20,195 nt of DNA from CAYMZB01 sp964394845 (lineage in GTDB: Bacteria; Patescibacteriota; Microgenomatia; Daviesbacterales; UBA10151). The stretch covers positions 1 through 20,195 of the forward strand of contig CAYMZB010000010.1 of the NCBI GenBank assembly GCA_964394845.1. Direction: 5' to 3'. This document shows, piece by piece, positions 1 to 6,582 of the stretch. A program made the position numbers and the translations under genes. The notes under the pieces were generated by a model that made no database searches, was not told the DNA's origin, and was given only the letters and a program-made list of their open reading frames with translations. How positions within the stretch are numbered: the stretch's first letter is position 1; each line of letters begins with the position of its first letter.

Positions 1-2267
1 TAGGAGTTATTGATTCAGGGGTAGATTATAACCATCCAGATTTGGCTGCAAATATTTGGGTAAACCCGGGTGAAATAGCAGGAAATGGAATAGATGACGA
101 TAATAATGGATATATAGATGATGTTAAAGGTTGGGATTTTAATACCTGTGTGGAATTTAATGCTTATTATGGTTACTGTGATAGAGGTAAAGACGAAGAT
201 AACGATCCTATGGATGATAGGATGCACGGAACTCATGTTGCCGGTACGATTGGTGCAGCAGGAAATAACTCAATTGGAGTTGCAGGAGTTAGTTGGCATG
301 TCAAATTAATGCCCTTAAAATTTTTAAATAGTCAGGGAAAAGGTTATTTAAGTGCAGTAGCTGGGGCAATTCACTATGCTACACTCATGGGTGTCAAAGT
401 AACAAATAACAGTTGGGGCGGGAGTGGTTATTCTCAAACTCTTTATGATGTTATTAATGAAGCTAATGCTACAGGTTCCCTTTTTGTTGCTGCTGCAGGT
501 AATTCTTTCTATGATCTTGATGGGTTGCTTAAAAGCTACCCTGCTAGTTATATAGTTTCAAACATTGTCTCAGTTGCTGCCAGTACTGCTTATGATCATT
601 TAACAGAATTCTCAAACTATGGTTATAAAAATGTTCACATCGCAGCTCCTGGAGAGGATATCTATAGTACAATTCCAGACAATAAATATATGTCTTTACG
701 CGGAACCTCTATGGCAGCGCCTCATGTGACAGGAGCAATAGCGTTACTTGTAGCCAAATGGCCTGATAAATCAGTGAGCGAAATAAAAGAATTATTGCTT
801 GTCGGCGTTGATAAAAATCCAGGATTGGCAGATGTAGTTAGTTCCGGAGGAAGGTTGAATATTTATAAAGCATTACTCTCCCCGTTGGTACCATCTCCTA
901 CCATGATTCCTAACCCGGGTCAAACAACAGGAAAGGCTTTTGTTTTTGGAGGAAGAAGATATATTAGCGTCGTTGATCAAAATCAGCAATTAGCATCAGG
1001 CGAGAATCTTACGATAGAAGTCTGGGTAAAACCTTATATGCAATTAGGCTTTGGTAAAATTATTACAAGACAAGTTCCCCCCGGACAGAGAAACTACGCT
1101 TTATTTATACTCTATAATAAAGATGTAAAAAAATACGAACTTCGTTTTGGTTTTGGGATTAATTCACTCGGAGAGAAGTCTGAGCCGGTAATACCGCCTG
1201 AAGCATGGTCTCATGTAGCTGTTGTTAAGAAAGCAAATACGTTGACGGGCTATATCAATGGCCAGAAAGTATTTGAAAAAACCGGGGATATCAATAAGCC
1301 TGAAGGAGACGGGTATTTTCAGTTGGGATCTGACAGAGATCTCGTTTATTTTATGCCTTACAAATATCTTCTTAAAGATGTTCCATTTGACTATTTTAGA
1401 GGAGAATTAGATGATTTAAGGATTTCAAATAATGCCAGGGATATTGAAAGCAGTTGGAAAGATGATATATATCAAAAGCCGTTGGCTGTAGATGCAAATA
1501 CGGTGGCTTTGTGGAGATTTGATGGTGATTTAACAGACAGTAGTCAAAATCATCTTAACGGAGTTGCTGTTGGGAATACTGATTATGTAGATGGGCGGGT
1601 AATCATTAATCAACCTGCTACTTTTGTTTGTAATCCTTGTGCTGCTGATGTAAAACAAGACGGTAGAGTAGATGCGGGTGATTATGCGATTGCGATAACT
1701 TGTTGGAATAAAAAATCAACGGATTTTGTGGATACTTTATCATGTGACAAGGCAGATATTAATAAGGATAGTTTAGTAAATCAGACGGATTTAGATTGTT
1801 TGCAAAGCCAATATGGTAAATCGTGCGTCAGTTTTCCTACCCCTACCCCAATCCCTGTCCCGGCTTCTATCAAGGTTAGCTTTAAAGATACCAGTGGTAA
1901 ACCTATCTCTCAGATAGCTTGTGCTGCTTGCTGGAATGACAGCGGTGGTTATACTAAACCTGAACAATGCCAGACAGGAACAGAGGTGGTAATTGCTAAA
2001 CCGGCTGTATGTAATACCTATAATCCTGTTTTAGGTGTTACTTTACCAGGAGGCAACAGAACTGAGGCGACCAATGTATCAGCCAATCCTGCTTCCAGCT
2101 TTAAAACTTACATGAACCAATACTTTGGCTGGTCTGATATTAAAACCTGGACAGAGGGACAAAGGAATCTAACTATCACTGTAAAACCAGCCCAAATGTG
2201 GACTCCACCTCCCAGATCAACACCTACTCCTAGACCAACTCCTGCAAAAAGAATGATTAAACAATAG
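1..2267 (+). CDS. secreted subtilisin-like (S8) protease with LamG and dockerin-like modules, 5' partial
   Basis: The frame is open from base 3, so the N-terminus (signal peptide, propeptide) lies outside the window. A full S8 triad is visible: Asp in VIDSGVDYNHPDL (codon 12-14), His in MHGTHVAGT (225-227) and Ser in GTSMAAPH (708-710), with the oxyanion Asn in AAAGNS. The Asp/Asn-rich GNGIDDDNNGYIDD stretch after the Asp is usual in bacterial S8 proteases and probably binds calcium. After the protease (to about 880) comes a LamG/concanavalin-like domain (about 930-1610), then a dockerin-like pair of calcium loops (DVKQDGRVDAGD and DINKDSLVNQTD, about 1640-1830), a Pro/Thr linker, an unrecognised Cys-containing domain and a Pro/Thr-rich tail. 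It probably acts at the cell surface or outside the cell; its substrate is unknown. It converges on the Fn3/dockerin-like gene with a 15-base gap and no clear terminator. Confidence 0.93.
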   Translation, partial: GVIDSGVDYNHPDLAANIWVNPGEIAGNGIDDDNNGYIDDVKGWDFNTCVEFNAYYGYCDRGKDEDNDPMDDRMHGTHVAGTIGAAGNNSIGVAGVSWHVKLMPLKFLNSQGKGYLSAVAGAIHYATLMGVKVTNNSWGGSGYSQTLYDVINEANATGSLFVAAAGNSFYDLDGLLKSYPASYIVSNIVSVAASTAYDHLTEFSNYGYKNVHIAAPGEDIYSTIPDNKYMSLRGTSMAAPHVTGAIALLVAKWPDKSVSEIKELLLVGVDKNPGLADVVSSGGRLNIYKALLSPLVPSPTMIPNPGQTTGKAFVFGGRRYISVVDQNQQLASGENLTIEVWVKPYMQLGFGKIITRQVPPGQRNYALFILYNKDVKKYELRFGFGINSLGEKSEPVIPPEAWSHVAVVKKANTLTGYINGQKVFEKTGDINKPEGDGYFQLGSDRDLVYFMPYKYLLKDVPFDYFRGELDDLRISNNARDIESSWKDDIYQKPLAVDANTVALWRFDGDLTDSSQNHLNGVAVGNTDYVDGRVIINQPATFVCNPCAADVKQDGRVDAGDYAIAITCWNKKSTDFVDTLSCDKADINKDSLVNQTDLDCLQSQYGKSCVSFPTPTPIPVPASIKVSFKDTSGKPISQIACAACWNDSGGYTKPEQCQTGTEVVIAKPAVCNTYNPVLGVTLPGGNRTEATNVSANPASSFKTYMNQYFGWSDIKTWTEGQRNLTITVKPAQMWTPPPRSTPTPRPTPAKRMIKQ

Positions 2268-2282
2268 TTTTCAGTCTTCAAT

Positions 2283-3224
2283 CTATTGAGAACCCAGTTC
2301 TGTAAGTTTTTGGGCCATTAAATCCAGGTCTTTCTGGTCAACTTTTCCGTCTGCATTTAAATCAGCTCTTTTGTTTTTTGGATTTTTGCCATAATTTTTC
2401 AGGATAATAGCATTGTCGGCAGAGTTTATCTTACCGTCACTGTTTAAATCGTACTTATCCAGATCTTGGCTTAAAAGAGGCGAAGGAGTTGGGCTGGCAT
2501 TGTTGATAAAGTCCAAATCTTCACCGATTTTTATTGGAGGCAATGCTTCGCCTAAACTGCCTAATCTAAATAAAGCTGTTGTTTGTTTGCTGCTCGAAAT
2601 AATTGTTAATTTAGCAACTGTATTTTCTGTTAAAGAAAAATTCCCTGATAGATCACCTGTTCGAAGTTGGGATAAGGGGATTAAAAAATTACCTGAATCC
2701 TTAACTAATGAAGATTCTATGGAAGCATCGGCGATTGATAAATAAACTATTCCTTCGTCTAAGGGTTTATTTCCATCAATGATAGATCCAATAATTGGTC
2801 TAAATCCTGTTTGGGCGGGCAGCGGGACAGCAGTTGTAAACTTACTAACTTCGGATGGAGTTTTGCCCGGGACAATCCTATATTGGTAGGTAGTTTTAGG
2901 AAGTAAATTCTTTATTGTGAAGTAATGTATAGAATGGGGTTTAGGTCCGCTGCTATCTCTATTGTCTAATATAGTTTGTTCATTAGGATCAGTTTGGCCA
3001 AAGGTAATAAAAGAAGAAATAGGATTGGATGTTTGCCAAGAAATGGTAACTGCATTATCTGAGATATTGGTAAGAGTAATATTTTGAGGATTTACATCAG
3101 GTGAGGCCTTAGAAAGGAAAATTTGTTCCTTCAAAGTTAAGATAACTCCGCCTATTATTCCGGCAATTATAATACCTAATCCCAATATAGTTGGAATCTT
3201 AAATTTATTGAAATAATCACTCAT
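2283..3224 (-). CDS. membrane-anchored fibronectin-III protein with dockerin-like repeats
   Basis: This 313-residue protein has a single N-terminal transmembrane segment (about 13-31) that probably anchors it with the rest outside. An Fn3-type domain follows (about 45-131; ISWQTSNPISSFITFG and TTYQYRIVPG resemble the Fn3 module of purple acid phosphatases). Next are a beta-rich region that may be a carboxypeptidase-regulatory-like fold (140-235), a Pro/Ser linker, and two calcium loops typical of dockerin type I (DLNSDGKINSAD at about 259, DLNADGKVDQKD at about 288). It is the last gene of the pilus cluster: its ATG lies 3 bases after the stop of the 55-residue gene, so it is probably co-expressed with pilN and pilO. 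A role as a pilus-associated or surface adhesion protein is inferred from this position. No scaffoldin or cohesin is visible, so cellulosome function is unlikely. Confidence 0.87.
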   Translation of the reverse strand: MSDYFNKFKIPTILGLGIIIAGIIGGVILTLKEQIFLSKASPDVNPQNITLTNISDNAVTISWQTSNPISSFITFGQTDPNEQTILDNRDSSGPKPHSIHYFTIKNLLPKTTYQYRIVPGKTPSEVSKFTTAVPLPAQTGFRPIIGSIIDGNKPLDEGIVYLSIADASIESSLVKDSGNFLIPLSQLRTGDLSGNFSLTENTVAKLTIISSSKQTTALFRLGSLGEALPPIKIGEDLDFINNASPTPSPLLSQDLDKYDLNSDGKINSADNAIILKNYGKNPKNKRADLNADGKVDQKDLDLMAQKLTELGSQ

Positions 3225-3227
3225 GTA

Positions 3228-3395
3228 TTACTCAAATCCTTTGGTATCAAACTCAGGGTTAATTGGTTCAATAACCTCTTGTATTTTTGGTGAAAGTTCT
3301 ACCTTGGATCTGGTATGGAGTATGTCAAATACTACCCAAGTACAGATTGTTATGAAACTTATAATAGCAATAACTAACCAGTTTTTTTTGATCAT
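3228..3395 (-). CDS. small single-pass membrane protein of the pilus operon (55 aa)
   Basis: A 55-codon gene fills the space between pilO and the Fn3/dockerin-like gene. Its ATG (3395-3393) overlaps the pilO TGA as ATGA, the classic arrangement for translational coupling, and its TAA ends 3 bases before the next ATG. The protein begins MIKKNWLVIAII, a short basic start followed by one hydrophobic helix (about residues 6-24). A polar, acidic tail of about 30 residues follows, containing ELSPKIQEVIEPINPEF. I do not recognise a family. The exact fit to the gap, the coupling and the well-formed membrane anchor support it as a real gene. It could be a small subunit or assembly factor of the PilNO platform, but that rests on position only. 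Confidence 0.8.
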   Translation of the reverse strand: MIKKNWLVIAIISFITICTWVVFDILHTRSKVELSPKIQEVIEPINPEFDTKGFE

Positions 3396-3997
3396 TTGAA
3401 GTAATATGTTTTTCCGGACAATGACATAATTAATCCTACCCCCTCACCTGCTTTGGATAAAGACAAGCTATCTATGGAAATTAACCTAGCACTACTTTTA
3501 AGATCTTGCAATAGTGAGACTAGATTTTCGTACGCACCTTCAGTATTAAAAGTAAAGGAGGCTTCTGTTAAGGTGCCTAACTTATTGTTTGTTTGTGTTT
3601 CTATGACCAAAGGTTGGATCTGTAAAGCTGAAATTGAAGCATCATGTAATTTTGCAGTTTGCTCCAGGTTTTGAATAATAGTTTTTAAATTAACTGTGTT
3701 GGGTATAGCTGCTTCTATTTTGGATTTAATCTCAGGTGATAAGTTTTCATAATTTTGCTTACCTAAAGATAGGTTATTTGCTTTTAGAGTAACTTTTTCT
3801 AAAACTTTAGTTGAATCCTCTAGTTTTTTTTGCAGGACTAAAATAGTTTCCACCGTTGGTTTAATTGCATAAAAAATGAAAATTGTTATAATTATGAGAG
3901 TAAAAATAGTTGAGCCGTAAGTTCTAATAATTGTCAATTTAGCAATAGGCTTTATAAAGGTAAAATATCTGAAGTATATTTTAGATTGTGGTGTCAC
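3392..3997 (-). CDS. pilO: PilO-like type IV pilus inner-membrane platform protein
   Basis: This 201-residue protein has a short cytoplasmic N-terminus, one transmembrane helix (about 28-46), a predicted coiled coil (about 50-80; LQKKLEDSTKVLEKVTLKANNL) and a C-terminal alpha/beta domain ending SLSGKTYYFK. This is the layout of PilO. In type IV pilus and type II secretion machines PilO pairs with PilN in the inner membrane and links the cytoplasmic motor side to the outer parts. The GTG start overlaps the pilN TGA stop (GTGA), and its own stop overlaps the next ATG, so translation is probably coupled through the operon. Sequence conservation in this family is low; the assignment rests on topology and on the pilN neighbour. 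No pilM, pilP or pilQ gene is seen in the window. Confidence 0.78.
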   Translation of the reverse strand: MTPQSKIYFRYFTFIKPIAKLTIIRTYGSTIFTLIIITIFIFYAIKPTVETILVLQKKLEDSTKVLEKVTLKANNLSLGKQNYENLSPEIKSKIEAAIPNTVNLKTIIQNLEQTAKLHDASISALQIQPLVIETQTNNKLGTLTEASFTFNTEGAYENLVSLLQDLKSSARLISIDSLSLSKAGEGVGLIMSLSGKTYYFK

Positions 3998-4581
3998 AGG
4001 TTTCTTCCTCCTGTTGGAGTTACTTTTACCTGAGCATCTAGAGAGAAATTTAAAGTGCCTTTTTCAAAACCTAAGCTTTTAATGGTTACATCTGTAAATA
4101 AGCTGTTTTGTCTCAACCCTCCTACAAAGGTTGCAAGATCATTGTTATTTTGCGCTTCCCCGCTTAGATGAACAGTTACTATAGCTACATTTCTTTGCAG
4201 ATTAAGATTAACAATTCTTACACCAGTGGGTGTTTGATCGGCAATTTTTTTTAAGATTTGTCCATAATCTGCGTAGCCTGATTGAAAGGAGTTAATAGTT
4301 GATAGTTTTAATTGGGTCTGTCTAATCAATATTTCAAATGGCTTAAGACTTTCTATATAAGGGATTTGTTGGTCAATTGCTTCTTTATTGGCAGCTAAAT
4401 CTGCATCTAGTTTAAATCTAGCCCCGAATGCAATCAAAACCACAGCCTCCACAAAAATAAATATATAGCGGCCGCTAGATAATAGCCAGCGCATAAGTTT
4501 TACTAAGACTTTTTCTGGATTAGACTGGGGCTTTAATAAATCTAAATGAATAGCAAGCTTGGGATTTTGTGACTTGGGCAT
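3994..4581 (-). CDS. pilN: PilN-like type IV pilus assembly protein
   Basis: This 195-residue protein starts with a conserved-looking cytoplasmic segment (IHLDLLKPQ, similar in place to the PilM-binding INLLP motif of PilN). One transmembrane helix follows (about 37-54), then a helical linker, then a ferredoxin-like C-terminal domain with VRIVNLNLQRNVAIVTVHLSGEA. PilN binds PilM in the cytoplasm and PilO in the membrane. The gene lies just downstream of rpsT (39-base gap) and overlaps pilO by 4 bases. A TATAAT (4588-4593) ends 6 bases before the ATG, so it may have its own leaderless transcript. The usual upstream partner pilM is absent here, so it may sit elsewhere in the genome. Confidence 0.82.
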   Translation of the reverse strand: MPKSQNPKLAIHLDLLKPQSNPEKVLVKLMRWLLSSGRYIFIFVEAVVLIAFGARFKLDADLAANKEAIDQQIPYIESLKPFEILIRQTQLKLSTINSFQSGYADYGQILKKIADQTPTGVRIVNLNLQRNVAIVTVHLSGEAQNNNDLATFVGGLRQNSLFTDVTIKSLGFEKGTLNFSLDAQVKVTPTGGRNL

Positions 4582-4587
4582 GACTTA

Positions 4588-4593
4588 ATTATA
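4588..4593 (-). promoter_or_regulatory. -10 box of pilN, 6 bases before ATG
   Basis: On the minus strand TATAAT is followed by TAAGTC and then the ATG. No good -35 is visible at the proper spacing; that position falls in the C-rich strand of the 13-base tandem repeat. The short distance predicts a transcript starting at or next to the start codon. Confidence 0.55.
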
Positions 4594-4595
4594 CA

Positions 4596-4621
4596 AGGGT
4601 ATAGGGGTAGGGTACAGGGGT
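4596..4621 (+). repeat. 13-base tandem repeat forming a G-quadruplex motif
   Basis: Two tandem 13-base units, AGGGTATAGGGGT and AGGGTACAGGGGT, differ at one base. Together they give four G-runs (3, 4, 3 and 4 G) with loops of 4, 2 and 4 bases on the plus strand, which fits the canonical intramolecular G-quadruplex rule. The unit lies between the rpsT stop and the pilN promoter; the last T is the first base of the rpsT stop triplet as read on the plus strand. Confidence 0.7.
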
Positions 4622-4866
4622 TAGTTAGAACTTAAAGTAATACCTTTTGATAATCTGGATTTTAATCTTGCTGCTTTGTTTGGGTGAATAAGTTTTACTT
4701 TAGCTGCTTTATCTAAGGCAGAGAATACAGCTTGTAAGTCCTTAGCTGTTTTGTTCATCCGAACTTTTTTTATTAAAGATTTTAAGATTAGATCCCGTTT
4801 TTTATTACGGGCTGTTCTTGTTTTGTCTTTTCGAACTTTTTTAATTGCTGATTTAATAATTGGCAC
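4621..4866 (-). CDS. rpsT: 30S ribosomal protein S20
   Basis: An 81-residue, very basic, all-helical protein starting MPIIKSAIKKVRKDKTRT, the typical S20 beginning, with a later AAKVKLIHPNKAARLKSRL segment that matches the S20 C-terminal helix. S20 binds 16S rRNA early in small-subunit assembly. The length is close to the family norm (about 85). The start is GTG at 4866-4864. A consensus-like promoter ends 6 bases upstream, so the mRNA is probably leaderless. The gene is divergent from murJ and leads into the pilus genes on the same strand. Confidence 0.95.
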   Translation of the reverse strand: MPIIKSAIKKVRKDKTRTARNKKRDLILKSLIKKVRMNKTAKDLQAVFSALDKAAKVKLIHPNKAARLKSRLSKGITLSSN

Positions 4867-4872
4867 GCAGGA

Positions 4873-4901
4873 ATTTTAACACGTAATCTAGTTTTGTTCA
4901 A
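4873..4901 (-). promoter_or_regulatory. rpsT promoter (leaderless)
   Basis: On the minus strand TTGAAC (4901-4896), a 17-base spacer and TAAAAT (4878-4873) form a strong sigma70-type promoter. Six bases (TCCTGC) separate the -10 from the GTG start, so transcription should begin at or within a base or two of the start codon, leaving no room for a Shine-Dalgarno site. Confidence 0.75.
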
Positions 4902-4911
4902 GCTGGGATGT

Positions 4912-4917
4912 TAAAAT
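4912..4917 (+). promoter_or_regulatory. -10 box of murJ, 7 bases before ATG
   Basis: TAAAAT is followed by CAGGAAA and the ATG at 4925. The -35 region is weak (TAGTTT at 4889-4894). AGGA sits only two bases from the ATG, too close for a normal Shine-Dalgarno. The rpsT promoter lies on the other strand within the same 58-base gap, so the two promoters are divergent and overlapping. Confidence 0.5.
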
Positions 4918-4924
4918 CAGGAAA

Positions 4925-6559
4925 ATGGTTAAAAATTTGTTCTCGCTTTTGTATTCAAGACAAACTTCAATTTTGTCCGGAGCAGCTATTATTGCAACAA
5001 CCTTGATGTTTTCTAAGGTACTGGGGTTAATTAGGGATCGGTTACTTGCTCATGTTTTCTCACCAGACAAGATTGATATTTTTTGGGCTGCCTTTAGATT
5101 ACCTGATCTGATCTTTCAGATAATGATTCTGGGCGCTTTATCAGTTGCTTTTATTCCTGTGTTTACTGAGCATATGGAAAATAAAGGGAAAGAAGATGCT
5201 TTTGCAATGGCAGGTGCAGTTCTAAACGTATTTCTTGTACTATTTATTCTAGCATCAGTTTTAATTTTTTGTTTAGCACAGCCAATAATCTCTAATTTTA
5301 TCGCCCCTGGTTTTACTCTGGATAAGCAGCTTCAGGTAATTGCTTTAACCAGAGTAATCTTGTTTGGCCAAGTTATTCTAATTTTAGGATCTTTTTTTAT
5401 AGGTATTTCTCAATCTTTCCAAAGATTTATTATACCTTCCCTTTCTCCTGTTTTTTATAACTTAGGGATTATTGTGGGAATTGTATTTTTATCTAAATCA
5501 TTTGGTATTATGGGTGCTGCAATTGGAGTGGTTTTAGGCGCTGTCTTACATGTTCTAATACAATTGCCTCTAATTTGGTCTTTAGGGTTTAGATTTAAAT
5601 TCCCTCCAAAGTTTTTTCACCCAGGAGTTAAAGAAATCATGAAACTAATGAGTGTTAGGACTTTTGGGCTTGCAGCTGAACAAATTAATGAAACAGTTGG
5701 ATTAGCTTTGGCATCGTTAGCCACAATTGGTTCAGTAACTTATTTAACTTTTGCCCAGCATTTGCAAGTTGTGCCAATAGGTCTTTTTGGGGCAACTCTG
5801 GCGCAAGCTGCTTTGCCTGTTCTCGCATCAGAAATAGTTCGTGGAAAGATTGAGGAATTTAAGATAACTATTCTTACAACGCTTCATCAAATTCTTTTCT
5901 TAACTTTACCGGCAACAGCAATCCTAATTGTCATAAGAATACCTGTTGTAAGGCTAGTTTTTGGAGCTTCGCAGTTTAACTGGGAAGCAACTGTTTTAAC
6001 TGGCGCCACTTTAGCTTTGCTTTCCATAGGCCTTGCTGCACAAGCAGTATCTCTTCTTTTGGTAAGAGGCTTTTATGCACTGAAAGATACAAGAACTCCA
6101 GTAATTGTTTCTTTAATTGTTGTAGTACTCAATATTGTTTTAAGTTTGTATTTTATTGTAGTTTTAAAATTTGATGTCTGGAGTATTGGACTTGCCAATT
6201 CTATTGCATCAGTTTTATCTGGAGTATTACTTTTTTGGACCTTGCATTTTAAAATAGGGAAATTTAATTTAAGGGCAGTATTAGCTCCCTTATTAAAAAT
6301 GGTGATGGCAACTATTATTATGGGTGTGGCTTTATATATACCTATAAAACTTTTAGACCAGGTTATTTTTGATACTACAAAGACAATAAATCTCCTTGTC
6401 CTTACAGGGATAGCCTCTATATTTGCCTTATCTATATATGTAACAATAGTTTGGTTTTTGCAAGTCCGGGAATTAGATACATACACAGAACTCTTTAAAA
6501 GTTTAGGTAAATTTAGAAGTAAACTAAAATCTAAAGAGATTTTACCGGAGACTGTGTAA
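4925..6559 (+). CDS. murJ: lipid II flippase MurJ (MviN family)
   Basis: A 544-residue polytopic membrane protein with about 14 hydrophobic helices. The N-terminal ATTLMFSKVLGLIRDRLLA matches the conserved first helix of MurJ, with the RD pair and Lys/Arg residues that line the central cavity. FWAAFRLPDLIFQ and GALSVAFIPVFTEH are also family hallmarks. MurJ, of the MOP superfamily, moves lipid II across the membrane for peptidoglycan synthesis, so the cell makes a wall. The length is normal for the family. The gene is divergent from rpsT and followed 23 bases later by lepA, which has its own extended -10, so the two need not form an operon. Confidence 0.95.
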   Translation: MVKNLFSLLYSRQTSILSGAAIIATTLMFSKVLGLIRDRLLAHVFSPDKIDIFWAAFRLPDLIFQIMILGALSVAFIPVFTEHMENKGKEDAFAMAGAVLNVFLVLFILASVLIFCLAQPIISNFIAPGFTLDKQLQVIALTRVILFGQVILILGSFFIGISQSFQRFIIPSLSPVFYNLGIIVGIVFLSKSFGIMGAAIGVVLGAVLHVLIQLPLIWSLGFRFKFPPKFFHPGVKEIMKLMSVRTFGLAAEQINETVGLALASLATIGSVTYLTFAQHLQVVPIGLFGATLAQAALPVLASEIVRGKIEEFKITILTTLHQILFLTLPATAILIVIRIPVVRLVFGASQFNWEATVLTGATLALLSIGLAAQAVSLLLVRGFYALKDTRTPVIVSLIVVVLNIVLSLYFIVVLKFDVWSIGLANSIASVLSGVLLFWTLHFKIGKFNLRAVLAPLLKMVMATIIMGVALYIPIKLLDQVIFDTTKTINLLVLTGIASIFALSIYVTIVWFLQVRELDTYTELFKSLGKFRSKLKSKEILPETV

Positions 6560-6567
6560 GGCTAACC

Positions 6568-6576
6568 TGGTACAAT
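6568..6576 (+). promoter_or_regulatory. extended -10 promoter of lepA (leaderless)
   Basis: TGG followed by TACAAT (6571-6576) is a TGn-extended -10. Six bases (ACTCCA) then lead to the GTG start at 6583. No clear -35 is present, as is common for extended -10 promoters. It lies entirely in the 23-base gap after murJ. Confidence 0.65.
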
Positions 6577-6582
6577 ACTCCA

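Noticed and set aside
1640..1830. Dockerin-like modules taken as evidence of a cellulosome
   Set aside because: No cohesin, scaffoldin or glycoside hydrolase is in the window; such modules occur in many surface proteins without cellulosomes.
2413..2745. Open frame of 110 codons on the plus strand
   Set aside because: It lies antisense to the Fn3/dockerin-like gene, has no recognisable domain and no promoter or ribosome-binding site.
3436..3456. C-rich CCTACCCCCTCACCTGC stretch in pilO as another inserted repeat
   Set aside because: It has no clear inverted arms and encodes a plausible part of PilO; not enough to claim a repeat.
3994..3996. TGA recoding as in Gracilibacteria
   Set aside because: TGA ends pilN and pilO exactly at overlapping start codons, so it acts as a stop.
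6073..6486. Open frame of 137 codons on the minus strand
   Set aside because: It is the antisense of the hydrophobic C-terminal part of murJ; long shadows are expected there.
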